Source: Pseudomonas poae (GTDB lineage: Bacteria > Pseudomonadota > Gammaproteobacteria > Pseudomonadales > Pseudomonadaceae). Taken from it: a stretch of 64,000 nucleotides of DNA. The translations under genes and the position numbers were made by a program. Each line of letters opens with the position of its first letter. The stretch's first letter is position 1. Shown here in pieces: positions 1-6,884 of this stretch. The notes under the pieces were generated by a model. It saw only the letters and a program-made list of their open reading frames with translations. It was not told the origin of the DNA and searched no databases. The stretch spans positions 1 through 64,000 of the forward strand of contig NZ_JYLI01000012.1 in NCBI RefSeq assembly GCF_001439785.1, read 5' to 3'.

Positions 1-63
1 GAGCACGAGGTCGGCAGCCTCGCGTTTGAATTCAGGAGTAAAGGAGCGGCGTTGTTTGGTCAT
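1..63 (-). CDS. IS3-family transposase OrfA, N-terminal fragment cut by window edge
   Basis: Twenty-one codons are visible, starting at an ATG at 63 on the minus strand: MTKQRRSFTPEFKREAADLV and one more residue. This is the start of the helix-turn-helix OrfA proteins of IS3-family elements, which carry the F(T/S)xEFKxEA(V/A) pattern and bind the element's ends. A purine-rich GAGGTG lies about 5 nt upstream. The reading frame is open to position 1, so the gene is not broken within the visible part; nothing can be said about the rest. Confidence 0.8.
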   Translation of the reverse strand, partial: MTKQRRSFTPEFKREAADLVL

Positions 64-127
64 CTGACACCTCGATCTGGCGAGCATTCTCGCCTAAATG
101 GGTGTCCGGTTTCATTAGACCACTACA
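1..127 (-). mobile_element. End of an IS3-family insertion sequence (left part outside window)
   Basis: The element enters from the left edge and is read on the minus strand. It contains the first codons of an OrfA-type transposase (1-63) and then about 64 bp of non-coding terminus. On the minus strand the terminus begins TGTAGTGGTCTAATGAAACC at 127 and continues into a GGACACC stretch, which fits the TG...CA ends of IS3-type elements. The exact outer boundary at 127 is my inference from the TG end; the other terminus and any target duplication lie outside the window. Confidence 0.7.
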
Positions 128-208
128 GGCTAACACCTTGCGTAGTCGAACGGAGGCAAGCTCGGCATCCTTCATCCCAATAACGACTACCGTCTCTGAG
201 AGGACATT

Positions 209-595
209 TTGGCAATATCAATCTATTACGCTGCTCGGCTGAAAGCTCCGCTCAGCTCGAACGAGATCGCAGCTATTCAGAAGGTTGTTCGACGGTACTG
301 TGTAAACGATCAAATAGAACGATTCCTCTCCCTTGGCGTGGGCCTTAATTGGGAGTCATTTGACTATTCAACAAATCTGGAACCGAGTCGTTTTCTAAAG
401 AAGGGTCTAGTGCTCTCGGGCTCCACTAAGCTCCTTGATAACCAACAAAATGCATCATGGGTTGGCGTACAACATTGGTGTCAGTGCTTATCGGAGATTC
501 GTATCTCGGTGCCTGGTTGCGAATGGAATGTTGCAGTCGAAGATCATGAAATGCAGTGGGATGCAGCGCTCAACTTGTATGACCCCACCCTGTAA
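209..595 (+). CDS. Hypothetical protein, 128 aa, possibly immunity-like
   Basis: I do not recognise a named family. The protein is 128 aa, begins MAISIYYAARLKAPLS, has no signal peptide or membrane segment and is mildly acidic with many aromatic residues (several Trp) in its second half. The start is a TTG at 209 preceded by AGAGGA at 198-203, a good ribosome-binding site; no upstream ATG is available in frame. It lies 80 bp inside the end of the IS element and heads a run of small soluble proteins, two of which belong to families common as toxin-immunity partners, so an immunity role is a guess from context and size only. Confidence 0.55.
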   Translation: MAISIYYAARLKAPLSSNEIAAIQKVVRRYCVNDQIERFLSLGVGLNWESFDYSTNLEPSRFLKKGLVLSGSTKLLDNQQNASWVGVQHWCQCLSEIRISVPGCEWNVAVEDHEMQWDAALNLYDPTL

Positions 596-740
596 AGCGG
601 GGGCTCGAGCACACGTCCTAATCACCGTTGGAAGGTCAGGGGCCGGCGAACATACCTTCCGAGTCTGGTCGATGCGGATATTTGTGTCCGCGTTGACGGT
701 CATTATCGCTGTGTGACGCACCGCCTCATGCTCATCGGCG

Positions 741-1121
741 CTAGTACCAACATCTAGTCGGAGACCTCGTACCTTGGTGAAACACCATGTGCCAACCATT
801 TTCGTAGGTTTTCCAAATGGAGCTACGCAGTGATAAAGATTCGTCGCCATTAGCTTTTTGGTGACGGCATAGGTACGTTGCTAACACGACACCATCTGCA
901 AGCACACGCAGACTGAAATCCACGATTGTTCTTTTAACAAAAATCTGTGATGTGAGTGCAGCGATGACCTCCGCTTTCGTCCAGCTTTTGCCGACAGCTC
1001 CAAACTCAACGAAGTCGTCGGAAAGCAGCTGTTTAAGCAGCCCGTCATTCTTTCTCGTTTCTGGCTCTAGCAACAGCCGCTCAAGCGCTAAAATTTCTAG
1101 ACGGATACCCATTTCCCTCAC
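741..1121 (-). CDS. DUF4440 / NTF2-like domain protein, 126 aa
   Basis: The sequence runs LEILALERLLLEPETRKN, then a DDFVEFGAVGKSWTKAEVI segment, and ends with SSIWKTYENGWHMVFHQGT. This order (helical N-terminus, 'eFG.sG...k.evi' strand, C-terminal 'R.S.W....W.m.fHQGT') is the signature of the DUF4440 branch of the SnoaL/NTF2-like fold. Such small cone-shaped domains bind ligands or act as enzymes of unknown substrate; some are found near toxin-immunity loci. Start chosen at the ATG at 1121; a second in-frame ATG is four codons in (MGIRLEIL) and may be the true start. It is antisense to its neighbours, so it has its own promoter. Confidence 0.7.
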   Translation of the reverse strand: MREMGIRLEILALERLLLEPETRKNDGLLKQLLSDDFVEFGAVGKSWTKAEVIAALTSQIFVKRTIVDFSLRVLADGVVLATYLCRHQKANGDESLSLRSSIWKTYENGWHMVFHQGTRSPTRCWY

Positions 1122-1300
1122 CTACCAGTGTCGTTTACACGCGTTTCACAGCGGAACAATAGATCGCATAAGCTAGATCTGTAACCATTGATTCGGCAGC
1201 AACTGCCTGATGTCCTTCGCCTGTACCAACGAGAATTACCAAAGGGCACCCTCATTAGCTATATTGCGGCATCAGATTGAGAGCTTAAAAAGGAAAAATT

Positions 1301-1651
1301 TTGGATATGCCTAAGGTCAAGGCTGAACTGGAGGCGGTGCTTCAGGACTTCGGGGCTCGTCCCTATGGTTTTTTTTCCATTCTGGGCGATTCAGACAACC
1401 CGAACCTCAATCTGCGCAAGCAGAACACTGGCTGGGAATTCATAAAATCCGAGCGCTGGCACAGCCTTGATCTGTCCAGCTACATACTATGGAGTATTTC
1501 TGACAACGGAGATCTGCTTTGGTGGAATGGTGAGCAGACAATCGCGATGAATCCGAGGGACGGTACTTACCTGTCCGAGCCTGTCAGCCCGCTGGGATTC
1601 ATTCGGCTTGTGGGGCTGAACAAGGTCGGAAGATTGTTCCCGAACTTTTGA
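1301..1651 (+). CDS. SMI1/KNR4 (SUKH-type) family protein, 116 aa, likely immunity protein
   Basis: The C-terminal half, with SSYILWSISDNGDLLWWN at about residues 60-77, then 'eqTIAMNPRD' and 'FIRLVG', is the recognisable core of the SMI1/KNR4 (SUKH) superfamily. Members in bacteria are mostly immunity proteins that bind and neutralise secreted polymorphic nuclease toxins. The protein is shorter than many SUKH proteins but contains the whole core. The start is TTG at 1301, preceded by AGGAAAA at 1291-1297; an ATG two codons later (1307) is the alternative. No toxin gene is present beside it in the window, so it would be an orphan. Confidence 0.7.
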   Translation: MDMPKVKAELEAVLQDFGARPYGFFSILGDSDNPNLNLRKQNTGWEFIKSERWHSLDLSSYILWSISDNGDLLWWNGEQTIAMNPRDGTYLSEPVSPLGFIRLVGLNKVGRLFPNF

Positions 1652-1775
1652 ATGGTCACATCCTTGCCGAACGCGGTCGCCTGCGAGTAGGCGATTGCTT
1701 TGGGTCGAAAACGGCCCTTCTTGGCGGAGAATATCTGTCTGAACGCTTTATGCTACTATTTCCTCTGGCCGCTGG

Positions 1776-2150
1776 GTGCCGTCCAAGCTTCGGGTATGCA
1801 TGGAAAACGTCGACGCAAACCGCCTGAAGATTTGGCAGGCACTTTCAGAGTTCTTTCTCGATACTGAGATCACTGACTCGACTTTTGACTATGTCGCTCG
1901 TGTAGTCCTAGAAACAGGTTATTCGCCCCGAGAAATTCACAGCATCCTTTGGGCTGAAGTTTTCCCTGTACTTGAGGGAAACCTTAAATCCATTGCAGGT
2001 GAATGGGCGGGATGGACAGATGAGTGGCTGTTAGAGCATCTTTCAGTAAGTGAGGTCTCTACGAACAAATTGGGTGACAGCGGCATTATTAAAGAGATCA
2101 CAAGATGCTGGGGGCAAGTTGCAACCCGGCTTCCGCCTGTATATGCCTGA
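1776..2150 (+). CDS. DUF7079-like protein, 116-124 aa
   Basis: The protein contains KIWQALSEFFLDTEI, ARVVLETGYSPREI and ILWAEVFPVLEGNLKS, followed by AGEWAGWTDEWLLE. This pattern (all-helical, conserved 'W.alS.ffLDt', 'GyS..ei..iLw.EVfP.l..Nl') matches a small family known to me as DUF7079 that is widespread in Proteobacteria and often found in toxin/immunity neighbourhoods; its function is unknown. The longest frame starts with GTG at 1776, but the ATG at 1800 (MENVDANRLKIW) gives the usual family N-terminus and is as likely. It follows the SUKH-like gene on the same strand after 124 bp. Confidence 0.6.
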   Translation: MPSKLRVCMENVDANRLKIWQALSEFFLDTEITDSTFDYVARVVLETGYSPREIHSILWAEVFPVLEGNLKSIAGEWAGWTDEWLLEHLSVSEVSTNKLGDSGIIKEITRCWGQVATRLPPVYA

Positions 2151-2211
2151 ACTCAACACCATCATATGCCCCGGATGGCTACCGGCTTCTGGGGCGTCAC
2201 TGACGTGACCA

Positions 2212-2655
2212 TCAAGCGTGGCGCTCATACCTGAGGTATCCATGTGCCTCCGTCCCGGTGTGCAGAAAACCCGCTTTCTGGTACATAAATTTCGCAGGGT
2301 TTTCAGGCCGTACACTTAAACGCAATTGAGTAAATCCCTGTGCTGCCGCGTCCAGCGCATACGCCTCCAGAAGCGCCATTCCTACGCCGCTACGTCTATG
2401 CTCTGCCACTACGTGAATAGTGCTAAGTTCTGCGTGGTTTTGATACGGGGCCCACAGCGAGTATCCAGCGAAGTCATCGCCCATGAGAGCAATTGTAAGC
2501 CGTTCAAAATTTTCCACCCAGCGCGTCAGGTGTCGCTCCAATTGCAACCGCCAGGTAATTTCATGCTCTGGCTCCCAACACCGAATATAGCTTTCCTCTC
2601 CTCGGTAGATCGCTGGGATATCAGTCACGCATGCTTGCCTTAGTCGTATTGCCAT
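2212..2655 (-). CDS. GNAT-family N-acetyltransferase, 147 aa
   Basis: A complete GNAT fold is visible: MAIRLRQACVTDIPAIY at the start, HAELSTIHVVAEHRRSGVG (the acetyl-CoA pyrophosphate-binding motif A, 'RRsGvG.aLl') near residues 85-105, and a motif-B ending NPAKFMYQKAGFLHTG. Such enzymes transfer acetyl from acetyl-CoA to an amine; the substrate cannot be read from sequence. The start at 2655 (ATGGCAATACG) is preferred over an in-frame ATG 19 codons upstream because it gives the normal GNAT N-terminus and has AGGGG about 10 nt upstream. It is convergent with the DUF7079-like gene. Confidence 0.8.
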   Translation of the reverse strand: MAIRLRQACVTDIPAIYRGEESYIRCWEPEHEITWRLQLERHLTRWVENFERLTIALMGDDFAGYSLWAPYQNHAELSTIHVVAEHRRSGVGMALLEAYALDAAAQGFTQLRLSVRPENPAKFMYQKAGFLHTGTEAHGYLRYERHA

Positions 2656-2712
2656 TCCATTAGCCCCTGGTTGAACGAGACCGCATGATATGGCGCACTT
2701 GGCCTTTCGCAA

Positions 2713-3151
2713 AGCTCGCGAACCACTCCGCTGAGCGACTGCTGCCCATTACAATGAGGCGCGCAGGTTACATCCGCAGTGACGGCTTCGATCTCTGTGC
2801 ACTGGACACTAGGCATGAACCGAAGGCATGTGCGTCGGCACGTCGAGGCCACAAAACATCGCCCGATAAGGAGGGATCGGCATTGGAATCCTTAATAGAT
2901 CCTTGATGCGATAGAGATCACCTCGCCCACCTTCAAAGCCGTGTTGGACATAAATCCCCCGAGCGTCATAACTCTCGGCAGCCAGTATAGCCACGGTTCT
3001 ACTGCAGTAGATGCAGCGAGCGATGGTACTGACCGCCTGATAACCTTAAAACTCGACAAAAGCTTGCACGCCCATCACCACGCTGAGACGTTGTAAGCAC
3101 GTAACGCGAATTCACAGCAGTCAAACACGTTTCCGACACGCTGGAGCAGCC
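2713..3151. other. Gene-poor stretch, no confident gene
   Basis: About 440 bp without a convincing coding region. A 61-codon minus-strand frame (2809-2994) contains ARGIYVQHGFEGG, which resembles the end of a GNAT domain and could be a decayed acetyltransferase fragment, but it has no clear start signal or partner motif. Nothing else was seen. Confidence 0.4.
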
Positions 3152-3211
3152 ATGCTAGTAGAATTCGTCAAGCTGATTACCGTCCCCTTTGAGATGTTCT
3201 ATGAACTCTGA
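3152..3211 (+). CDS. Possible 19-aa leader or small ORF overlapping the next gene
   Basis: ATG at 3152 opens a 19-codon frame, MLVEFVKLITVPFEMFYEL, ending at TGA 3209-3211. It has GGAG at 3143-3146 at correct spacing and overlaps the ATG (3201) of the following gene by 11 nt in another frame, the geometry of a translationally coupled leader. The peptide is hydrophobic. It may be chance; there is no homology evidence. Confidence 0.25.
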   Translation: MLVEFVKLITVPFEMFYEL

Positions 3212-3536
3212 TTTAACTGAAGAAGAAATGCGTCGTGCCCTTTTCGGTACGCCTCAGCCCGAAGAGCAGATATCTGCTCCTCTAGTAAATGAGCGTGTGG
3301 AAGAAGTTGTGCTCGCGAAACCCGTTGTCGCTCCAACAGCCAAGAAGAAGGTCGCGAAAGCATTCACGCCCAGGCTGAGGGTCACGTTACGTGTCGGAAA
3401 CGACTTTGAGGGGAAAATGATCGAGTTGATTCACGAGGCCGATACGTTGAGCTCTTTGCTTGCTGAGCAGGAGGCTGTGAAGGCTGCGAGGAAGAAGTAC
3501 AAGTACGTGGAAGTGGTATCGGTTAAATCGATGTAG
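3201..3536 (+). CDS. Hypothetical protein, 111 aa
   Basis: The protein starts MNSDLTEEEMRRALFG, has a Pro/Val/Lys-rich linker (residues about 20-55, with AKKKVAKAFTPRLRV) and a conserved-looking C-terminal domain of about 60 aa (LRVTLRVGNDFEGKMIELIHE, EADTLSSLLAEQEAVKAARK, KYKYVEVVSVKSM). I recall similar proteins as unnamed hypotheticals in Pseudomonas accessory DNA, but cannot assign a function. There is no signal peptide or membrane segment. ATG at 3201 was preferred over the upstream TTG at 3189 because of its overlap with the small upstream frame and the acidic N-terminus typical of the protein. Confidence 0.6.
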   Translation: MNSDLTEEEMRRALFGTPQPEEQISAPLVNERVEEVVLAKPVVAPTAKKKVAKAFTPRLRVTLRVGNDFEGKMIELIHEADTLSSLLAEQEAVKAARKKYKYVEVVSVKSM

Positions 3537-4243
3537 TAAAGGGTAGCTGGGCTGATGAGTTATCACGTCGTTCACTTAGGAAGATATTTATCTCTCACGA
3601 ACAAGCCCCCTCTTCACTCCGCTCTCTATCTGTATCAACTCGACGGCGTTGTCGACGAACAGCCCGTCACTTGTGGGTAAGTCTGGCAAACCAGCATGAT
3701 TTTGTTTTTGGGCTCAAAGCCATGATCAATCATGCAATGCTGCACTTCTGCAGTGCGCCCGATGCTTGGGACGTCCAGATTCGACCCAAGTGGCTTCGCA
3801 TAGCTGAATCGTTCAGCATTGAGTAAGCAAGCCAGCTTTCGATCATGATGACCAAGGGTGAGCTATAGACTCGGAGGGTTCGCAGCACAGACCTTCCCGG
3901 CCAGGTGAGGTATCACGTTCGCACAACATTGGCACCCACCTATAAACGATTAGCTTGCGAATGCCCGATGAAAGATCTCAGACATCCGCTGACTGAGCAG
4001 TTTTTATGATTTCCTAAGGATTAGGATGAGGACGCGCGCGCACATCGTAGACCCACCCGTCACCGCTGTGTGCAAGGAATGTAGGGGAGCGGATATCAGA
4101 GAGACGTCGGAAAGCTGCAATTGCTAGGATCTTTCTCTCTGAGAACGGATCACGCGTCATAAGGCGCATCTAGGTTGTTGCGCCTTTATGAAGGTGTCGC
4201 AAGGGAGAGAAGCTCCTTACGAGAGATCAGTGCAAAAAGCCAT
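3537..4243. other. 707-bp gene-free stretch inside the accessory region
   Basis: All six frames are closed at short intervals and none shows a recognisable protein. Base composition looks less GC-rich than the core genes to the right. There are short local palindromes such as TGCTGCACTTCTGCAGTGCG near 3740 but no clear promoter-terminator pair. It probably represents decayed island DNA beside the tRNA gene. Confidence 0.5.
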
Positions 4244-4273
4244 AAAAAAAGGGCCTAGGATTAACCTAAGCCC
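4244..4273 (-). terminator. Rho-independent terminator of tRNA-Ser
   Basis: On the minus strand GGGCTTAGG, a five-base loop and CCTAGGCCC (4251-4273, one wobble pair) are followed by seven T (4250-4244). It lies 21 bp beyond the 3' end of the intact tRNA-Ser. Confidence 0.85.
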
Positions 4274-4294
4274 TTGATTTTGTTGAGTTCGCGG

Positions 4295-4382
4295 CGGGAA
4301 ACCAGGGATTCGAACCCTGGGAACGCTATTAACGTTCGCCGGTTTTCAAGACCGGTGCATTCAACCACTCTGCCAATTTCCC
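4295..4382 (-). tRNA. tRNA-Ser, anticodon TGA (intact copy)
   Basis: The minus strand folds as a class II tRNA of 88 nt: acceptor GGGAAAT pairs with GTTTCCC (one T-G wobble), a D arm with GGCAGAGTGGTTGAATGC, the anticodon stem CCGGT/ACCGG with loop CTTGAAA (anticodon TGA), a long variable arm CGAACGTTAATAGCGTTC and the T arm CAGGGTTCGAATCCCTG. The discriminator is G. The next three bases are CCG, so the CCA end appears not to be encoded. Directly upstream is a 62-bp spacer and a truncated duplicate, so the intact gene has lost direct contact with its native promoter and probably relies on read-through. Confidence 0.95.
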
Positions 4383-4444
4383 GTGTATTCCGATGACGCG
4401 ATGAAGCGGTACTGCAAGGTGCAACTGGAGATAGCCTTAGATAA

Positions 4445-4515
4445 GAACCCTGGGAACGCTATTAACGTTCGCCGGTTTTCAAGACCGGTGCATTCAACCA
4501 CTCTGCCAATTTCCC
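4445..4515 (-). pseudogene. Truncated duplicate of tRNA-Ser(TGA): first ~70 nt only
   Basis: These 71 bp are identical to 4312-4382, the 5' four-fifths of the intact tRNA-Ser. The copy ends inside the T arm, so it lacks the 3' side of the T stem and the acceptor 3' strand and cannot make a functional tRNA. It directly follows the good -10 box at 4530-4535, so it occupies the native 5' position. The 62 bp between the copies show no similarity I can place. The arrangement is what remains after an insertion or recombination event in the tRNA gene. Confidence 0.9.
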
Positions 4516-4529
4516 TTGTGCATCACGGG

Positions 4530-4535
4530 ATTATA
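4530..4535 (-). promoter_or_regulatory. -10 box of the tRNA-Ser promoter
   Basis: A perfect TATAAT on the minus strand followed by CCCG, a GC-rich discriminator as in stringently controlled stable-RNA promoters, 14 bp before the 5' end of the truncated tRNA copy. No good -35 hexamer is visible 17 bp further upstream. Confidence 0.65.
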
Positions 4536-4667
4536 GTAGCCCTTCCCGTCTCAGCGGGCGCCATAATACCCGAATGAAACACACTGTCAAACTCTCGCCA
4601 TCGCTTGTTACAGAGCGTCTGTTATGATCTTTGCGACTGAACGTTTCAAAACCACAGGAGTGTCGCC

Positions 4668-5339
4668 ATGCGCGAACAGAATTACGCAGTGAATGGCAAC
4701 GCCCAGGCTGAGCAGCTTGAAGTCAGCCGCGTGTTGCGCAACACCTACGGCTTGCTCGCCCTGACCCTCGCCTTCAGCGGTGTGATGGCGTTCATGGCTC
4801 AGCAGATGCGCGTCGGCTACCCGAATATCTTTGTTGTACTGATCGGCTTCTACGGTCTGTTCTTCCTGACCAACAAGCTGCGTGACTCGGCTTGGGGCCT
4901 GGTGTCGGCGTTTGCCTTGACCGGTTTCATGGGCTTTATCCTCGGCCCGATCCTCAACCGTTACCTGGGCATGGCCGGCGGCGCCGAAGTGGTCAGTTCG
5001 GCGTTTGCCATGACGGCACTGGTGTTTGGCGGCTTGTCGGCCTATGTGCTGATTACCCGCAAGGACATGAGTTTCCTCGGCGGCTTCATCACCGCAGGCT
5101 TCTTTGTCTTGCTGGCGGCGGTGGTTGCAGGCATGTTCTTCCAGATCAGCGGCCTGCAACTGGCGATCAGCGCAGGTTTCGTACTGTTCTCGTCGGTGTG
5201 CATCCTGTTCCAGACCAGCGCGATCATCCATGGCGGCGAGCGCAACTACATCATGGCGACCGTCAGCCTGTATGTGTCGATCTACAATCTGTTTATCAGC
5301 CTGTTGCAGATCTTCGGCATCATGAGCCGCGACGACTGA
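4668..5339 (+). CDS. yccA: Bax inhibitor-1 / YccA family membrane protein
   Basis: A 223-aa protein with a short soluble N-terminus (MREQNYAVNGNAQAEQLEVS) and seven hydrophobic segments, the topology of the Bax inhibitor-1 family. E. coli YccA is an inner-membrane protein that interacts with and modulates the FtsH protease; the broader family includes pH-sensitive calcium leak channels. Conserved features seen are 'RNTYgLLaLTL' at the first helix, 'GPILNRY' after the third, and the C-terminal SIYNLFISLLQIFGI helix. RBS CAGGAG precedes the ATG. It is monocistronic, ending at a strong bidirectional terminator. In P. aeruginosa it sits beside tRNA-Ser and tusDCB; here the tus genes lie 15 kb away. 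Confidence 0.9.
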   Translation: MREQNYAVNGNAQAEQLEVSRVLRNTYGLLALTLAFSGVMAFMAQQMRVGYPNIFVVLIGFYGLFFLTNKLRDSAWGLVSAFALTGFMGFILGPILNRYLGMAGGAEVVSSAFAMTALVFGGLSAYVLITRKDMSFLGGFITAGFFVLLAAVVAGMFFQISGLQLAISAGFVLFSSVCILFQTSAIIHGGERNYIMATVSLYVSIYNLFISLLQIFGIMSRDD

Positions 5340-5354
5340 TTCATTGCCGCAAAC

Positions 5355-5390
5355 AAAAATGCCCCGTATCGAAAGATACGGGGCATTTTT
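5355..5390. terminator. Bidirectional terminator between yccA and murB
   Basis: A perfect 16-bp inverted repeat, AAAAATGCCCCGTATC and its complement, closed by a GAAA tetraloop, with A- and T-tracts at both sides. It serves the convergent genes yccA and murB. Confidence 0.95.
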
Positions 5391-5403
5391 TATTGCGCGA
5401 GAT

Positions 5404-6423
5404 TCAATATTGGTTGGGTTCCATCTCCAACTCAACCTTGAAACGCCGAGCGATGTCCTGCTGGATACGCCGCGCGAGGTTGGCAATATCCTGCCCGGTG
5501 GCGCCGCCGTAGTTGACCAGCACCAATGCCTGCAGGGTATGCACGCCGGCGTCTCCATCTCGAAAACCCTTCCAGCCGGCCTTGTCGATCAGCCAGCCGG
5601 CGGCGAGTTTCAGTTGCCCGCCGGCCTGGGGATAGGCCACCAAATCCGGGTACTGGCTTTTCAGCTCGGCTGCGAGTGCCTCGGACACCAGCGGGTTTTT
5701 GAAGAAGCTGCCAGCATTGCCCAGTTCTGCCGGGTCCGGCAGCTTCTCGCGGCGAATGCTGCAGATCGCGCGGCTGACGTCACTCGGCGTGGCATCGGTG
5801 ATGCCCTGCGCCGTCAGGCGCTGTTGCACCGGGCCGTAGTCGAGTTTCAAGTGACGGGTGCGGCTCAGGGCAAAGCGCACGCGCAGGATCAACCAGCGTC
5901 CTATGTGTTGCTTGAAAAGACTGTCACGGTAGCCGAACTGGCACTCCTCCAGGCTGAAATCGCGCAACTCGCCGGTCTGGCGATCCAGAGCGGTGAGGCC
6001 GGCGAACACATCCTTGATCTCCACCCCATAGGCACCGATGTTCTGCATCGGCGCCGCACCGACAGTGCCGGGGATCAGGCTGAGGTTTTCCAGACCACAG
6101 AAACCGTGCTCCAGCGTCCACAGCACAAATGGATGCCAGGGTTCACCGGCTTCGGCCTCGACCACTACGCGGTTGTCGTCGTCCTGCAACACCCGAATGC
6201 CACGGGTTGCCATGCGCAATACCAGGGCGGGAATGTCCTGGGTCAGCAGCAGATTGCTGCCACCGCCGATCACCAGCAACGGCAGCGCCTGCGCAGCCGC
6301 ATAGGTCAGCGCTTCACGCACATCGGCATCGCCATGGGCCTCGGCGAACAGTTGGGCGCGCACATCGATGCCAAAACTGTTGAAGGGCTTGAGCGAGACC
6401 TGCGCCCGCACCTGCAAGGTCAT
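5404..6423 (-). CDS. murB: UDP-N-acetylmuramate dehydrogenase
   Basis: MurB reduces UDP-GlcNAc-enolpyruvate to UDP-N-acetylmuramate with NADPH and FAD, the second committed step of peptidoglycan synthesis in the cytoplasm. The 339-aa protein has the FAD-binding GGGSN at 53-57, the IPGTVGAAPMQNIGAYG flavin motif at 117-133, and GNAGSFFKNP with the catalytic serine at about 239. Length and the long C-terminal domain fit the type I enzymes of Gammaproteobacteria. Its start overlaps the stop of the phosphatase gene by 4 nt, making it the last gene of the exbB-murB operon. Confidence 0.95.
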   Translation of the reverse strand: MTLQVRAQVSLKPFNSFGIDVRAQLFAEAHGDADVREALTYAAAQALPLLVIGGGSNLLLTQDIPALVLRMATRGIRVLQDDDNRVVVEAEAGEPWHPFVLWTLEHGFCGLENLSLIPGTVGAAPMQNIGAYGVEIKDVFAGLTALDRQTGELRDFSLEECQFGYRDSLFKQHIGRWLILRVRFALSRTRHLKLDYGPVQQRLTAQGITDATPSDVSRAICSIRREKLPDPAELGNAGSFFKNPLVSEALAAELKSQYPDLVAYPQAGGQLKLAAGWLIDKAGWKGFRDGDAGVHTLQALVLVNYGGATGQDIANLARRIQQDIARRFKVELEMEPNQY

Positions 6424-6884
6424 AACCGCCCCTTCAATTCGATCACCAATAAATCACAGGCACGCTCGATCAGGTCCAGCACCCTGTCAAAGCCTTGTTC
6501 GCCTTCGTAGTACGGGTCTGGCACTTCGTCCACCTCGGCATCGAAGCGGCGCAGGAACAGATCCAGCTCCGCCTTGCCCTGCCCCAAATGCATCGTCTTG
6601 AGGTGACGCAGGTTACTGTGGTCCATCGCAAGGATCAGGTCGTAGCGCGCGAAGTCAGCGCGGCTGACCTGCTGGGCGCGCTGGGACGACAAGTCATAAC
6701 CGCGCATCAGCGCTGCACGCTGGCTGCGCTGGTCGGGCGGGTTGCCGACATGCCATTCACCGGTGCCGGCGGAGGCCACGTCGACCTGACCCGCCAGCCC
6801 CGCTTCGCGCAATTTATGGCGCAGCACGCCTTCAGCCGTGGGCGAGCGACAGATATTGCCCAGGCAGACAAACAAAACCTCCAT
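6420..6884 (-). CDS. Low-molecular-weight protein-tyrosine phosphatase
   Basis: The 154-aa protein begins MEVLFVCLGNICRSPTAEG, which contains the C-x5-R-S phosphate-binding loop (Cys7, Arg13) of low-molecular-weight phosphotyrosine phosphatases; the general-acid DPY motif appears as VPDPYYEG near residue 118. Bacterial relatives often regulate exopolysaccharide tyrosine kinases, but here the gene is embedded in the lpxK-kdsB-murB operon and its substrate is unknown. The ATG at 6884 overlaps the kdsB stop codon by one base (TGATG), indicating translational coupling; the longer upstream frame is only the kdsB region read out of frame. Confidence 0.92.
   Translation of the reverse strand: MEVLFVCLGNICRSPTAEGVLRHKLREAGLAGQVDVASAGTGEWHVGNPPDQRSQRAALMRGYDLSSQRAQQVSRADFARYDLILAMDHSNLRHLKTMHLGQGKAELDLFLRRFDAEVDEVPDPYYEGEQGFDRVLDLIERACDLLVIELKGRL

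Noticed and set aside
2809..2994. 61-codon minus-strand frame with ARGIYVQHGFEGG
   Set aside because: Resembles a GNAT motif-B piece but lacks motif A, an RBS and a plausible length; at most a decayed fragment, so not listed as a gene.
4383..4577. Plus-strand frame of 64 codons through the truncated tRNA copy
   Set aside because: More than a third of it is tRNA sequence read in antisense; no protein features.
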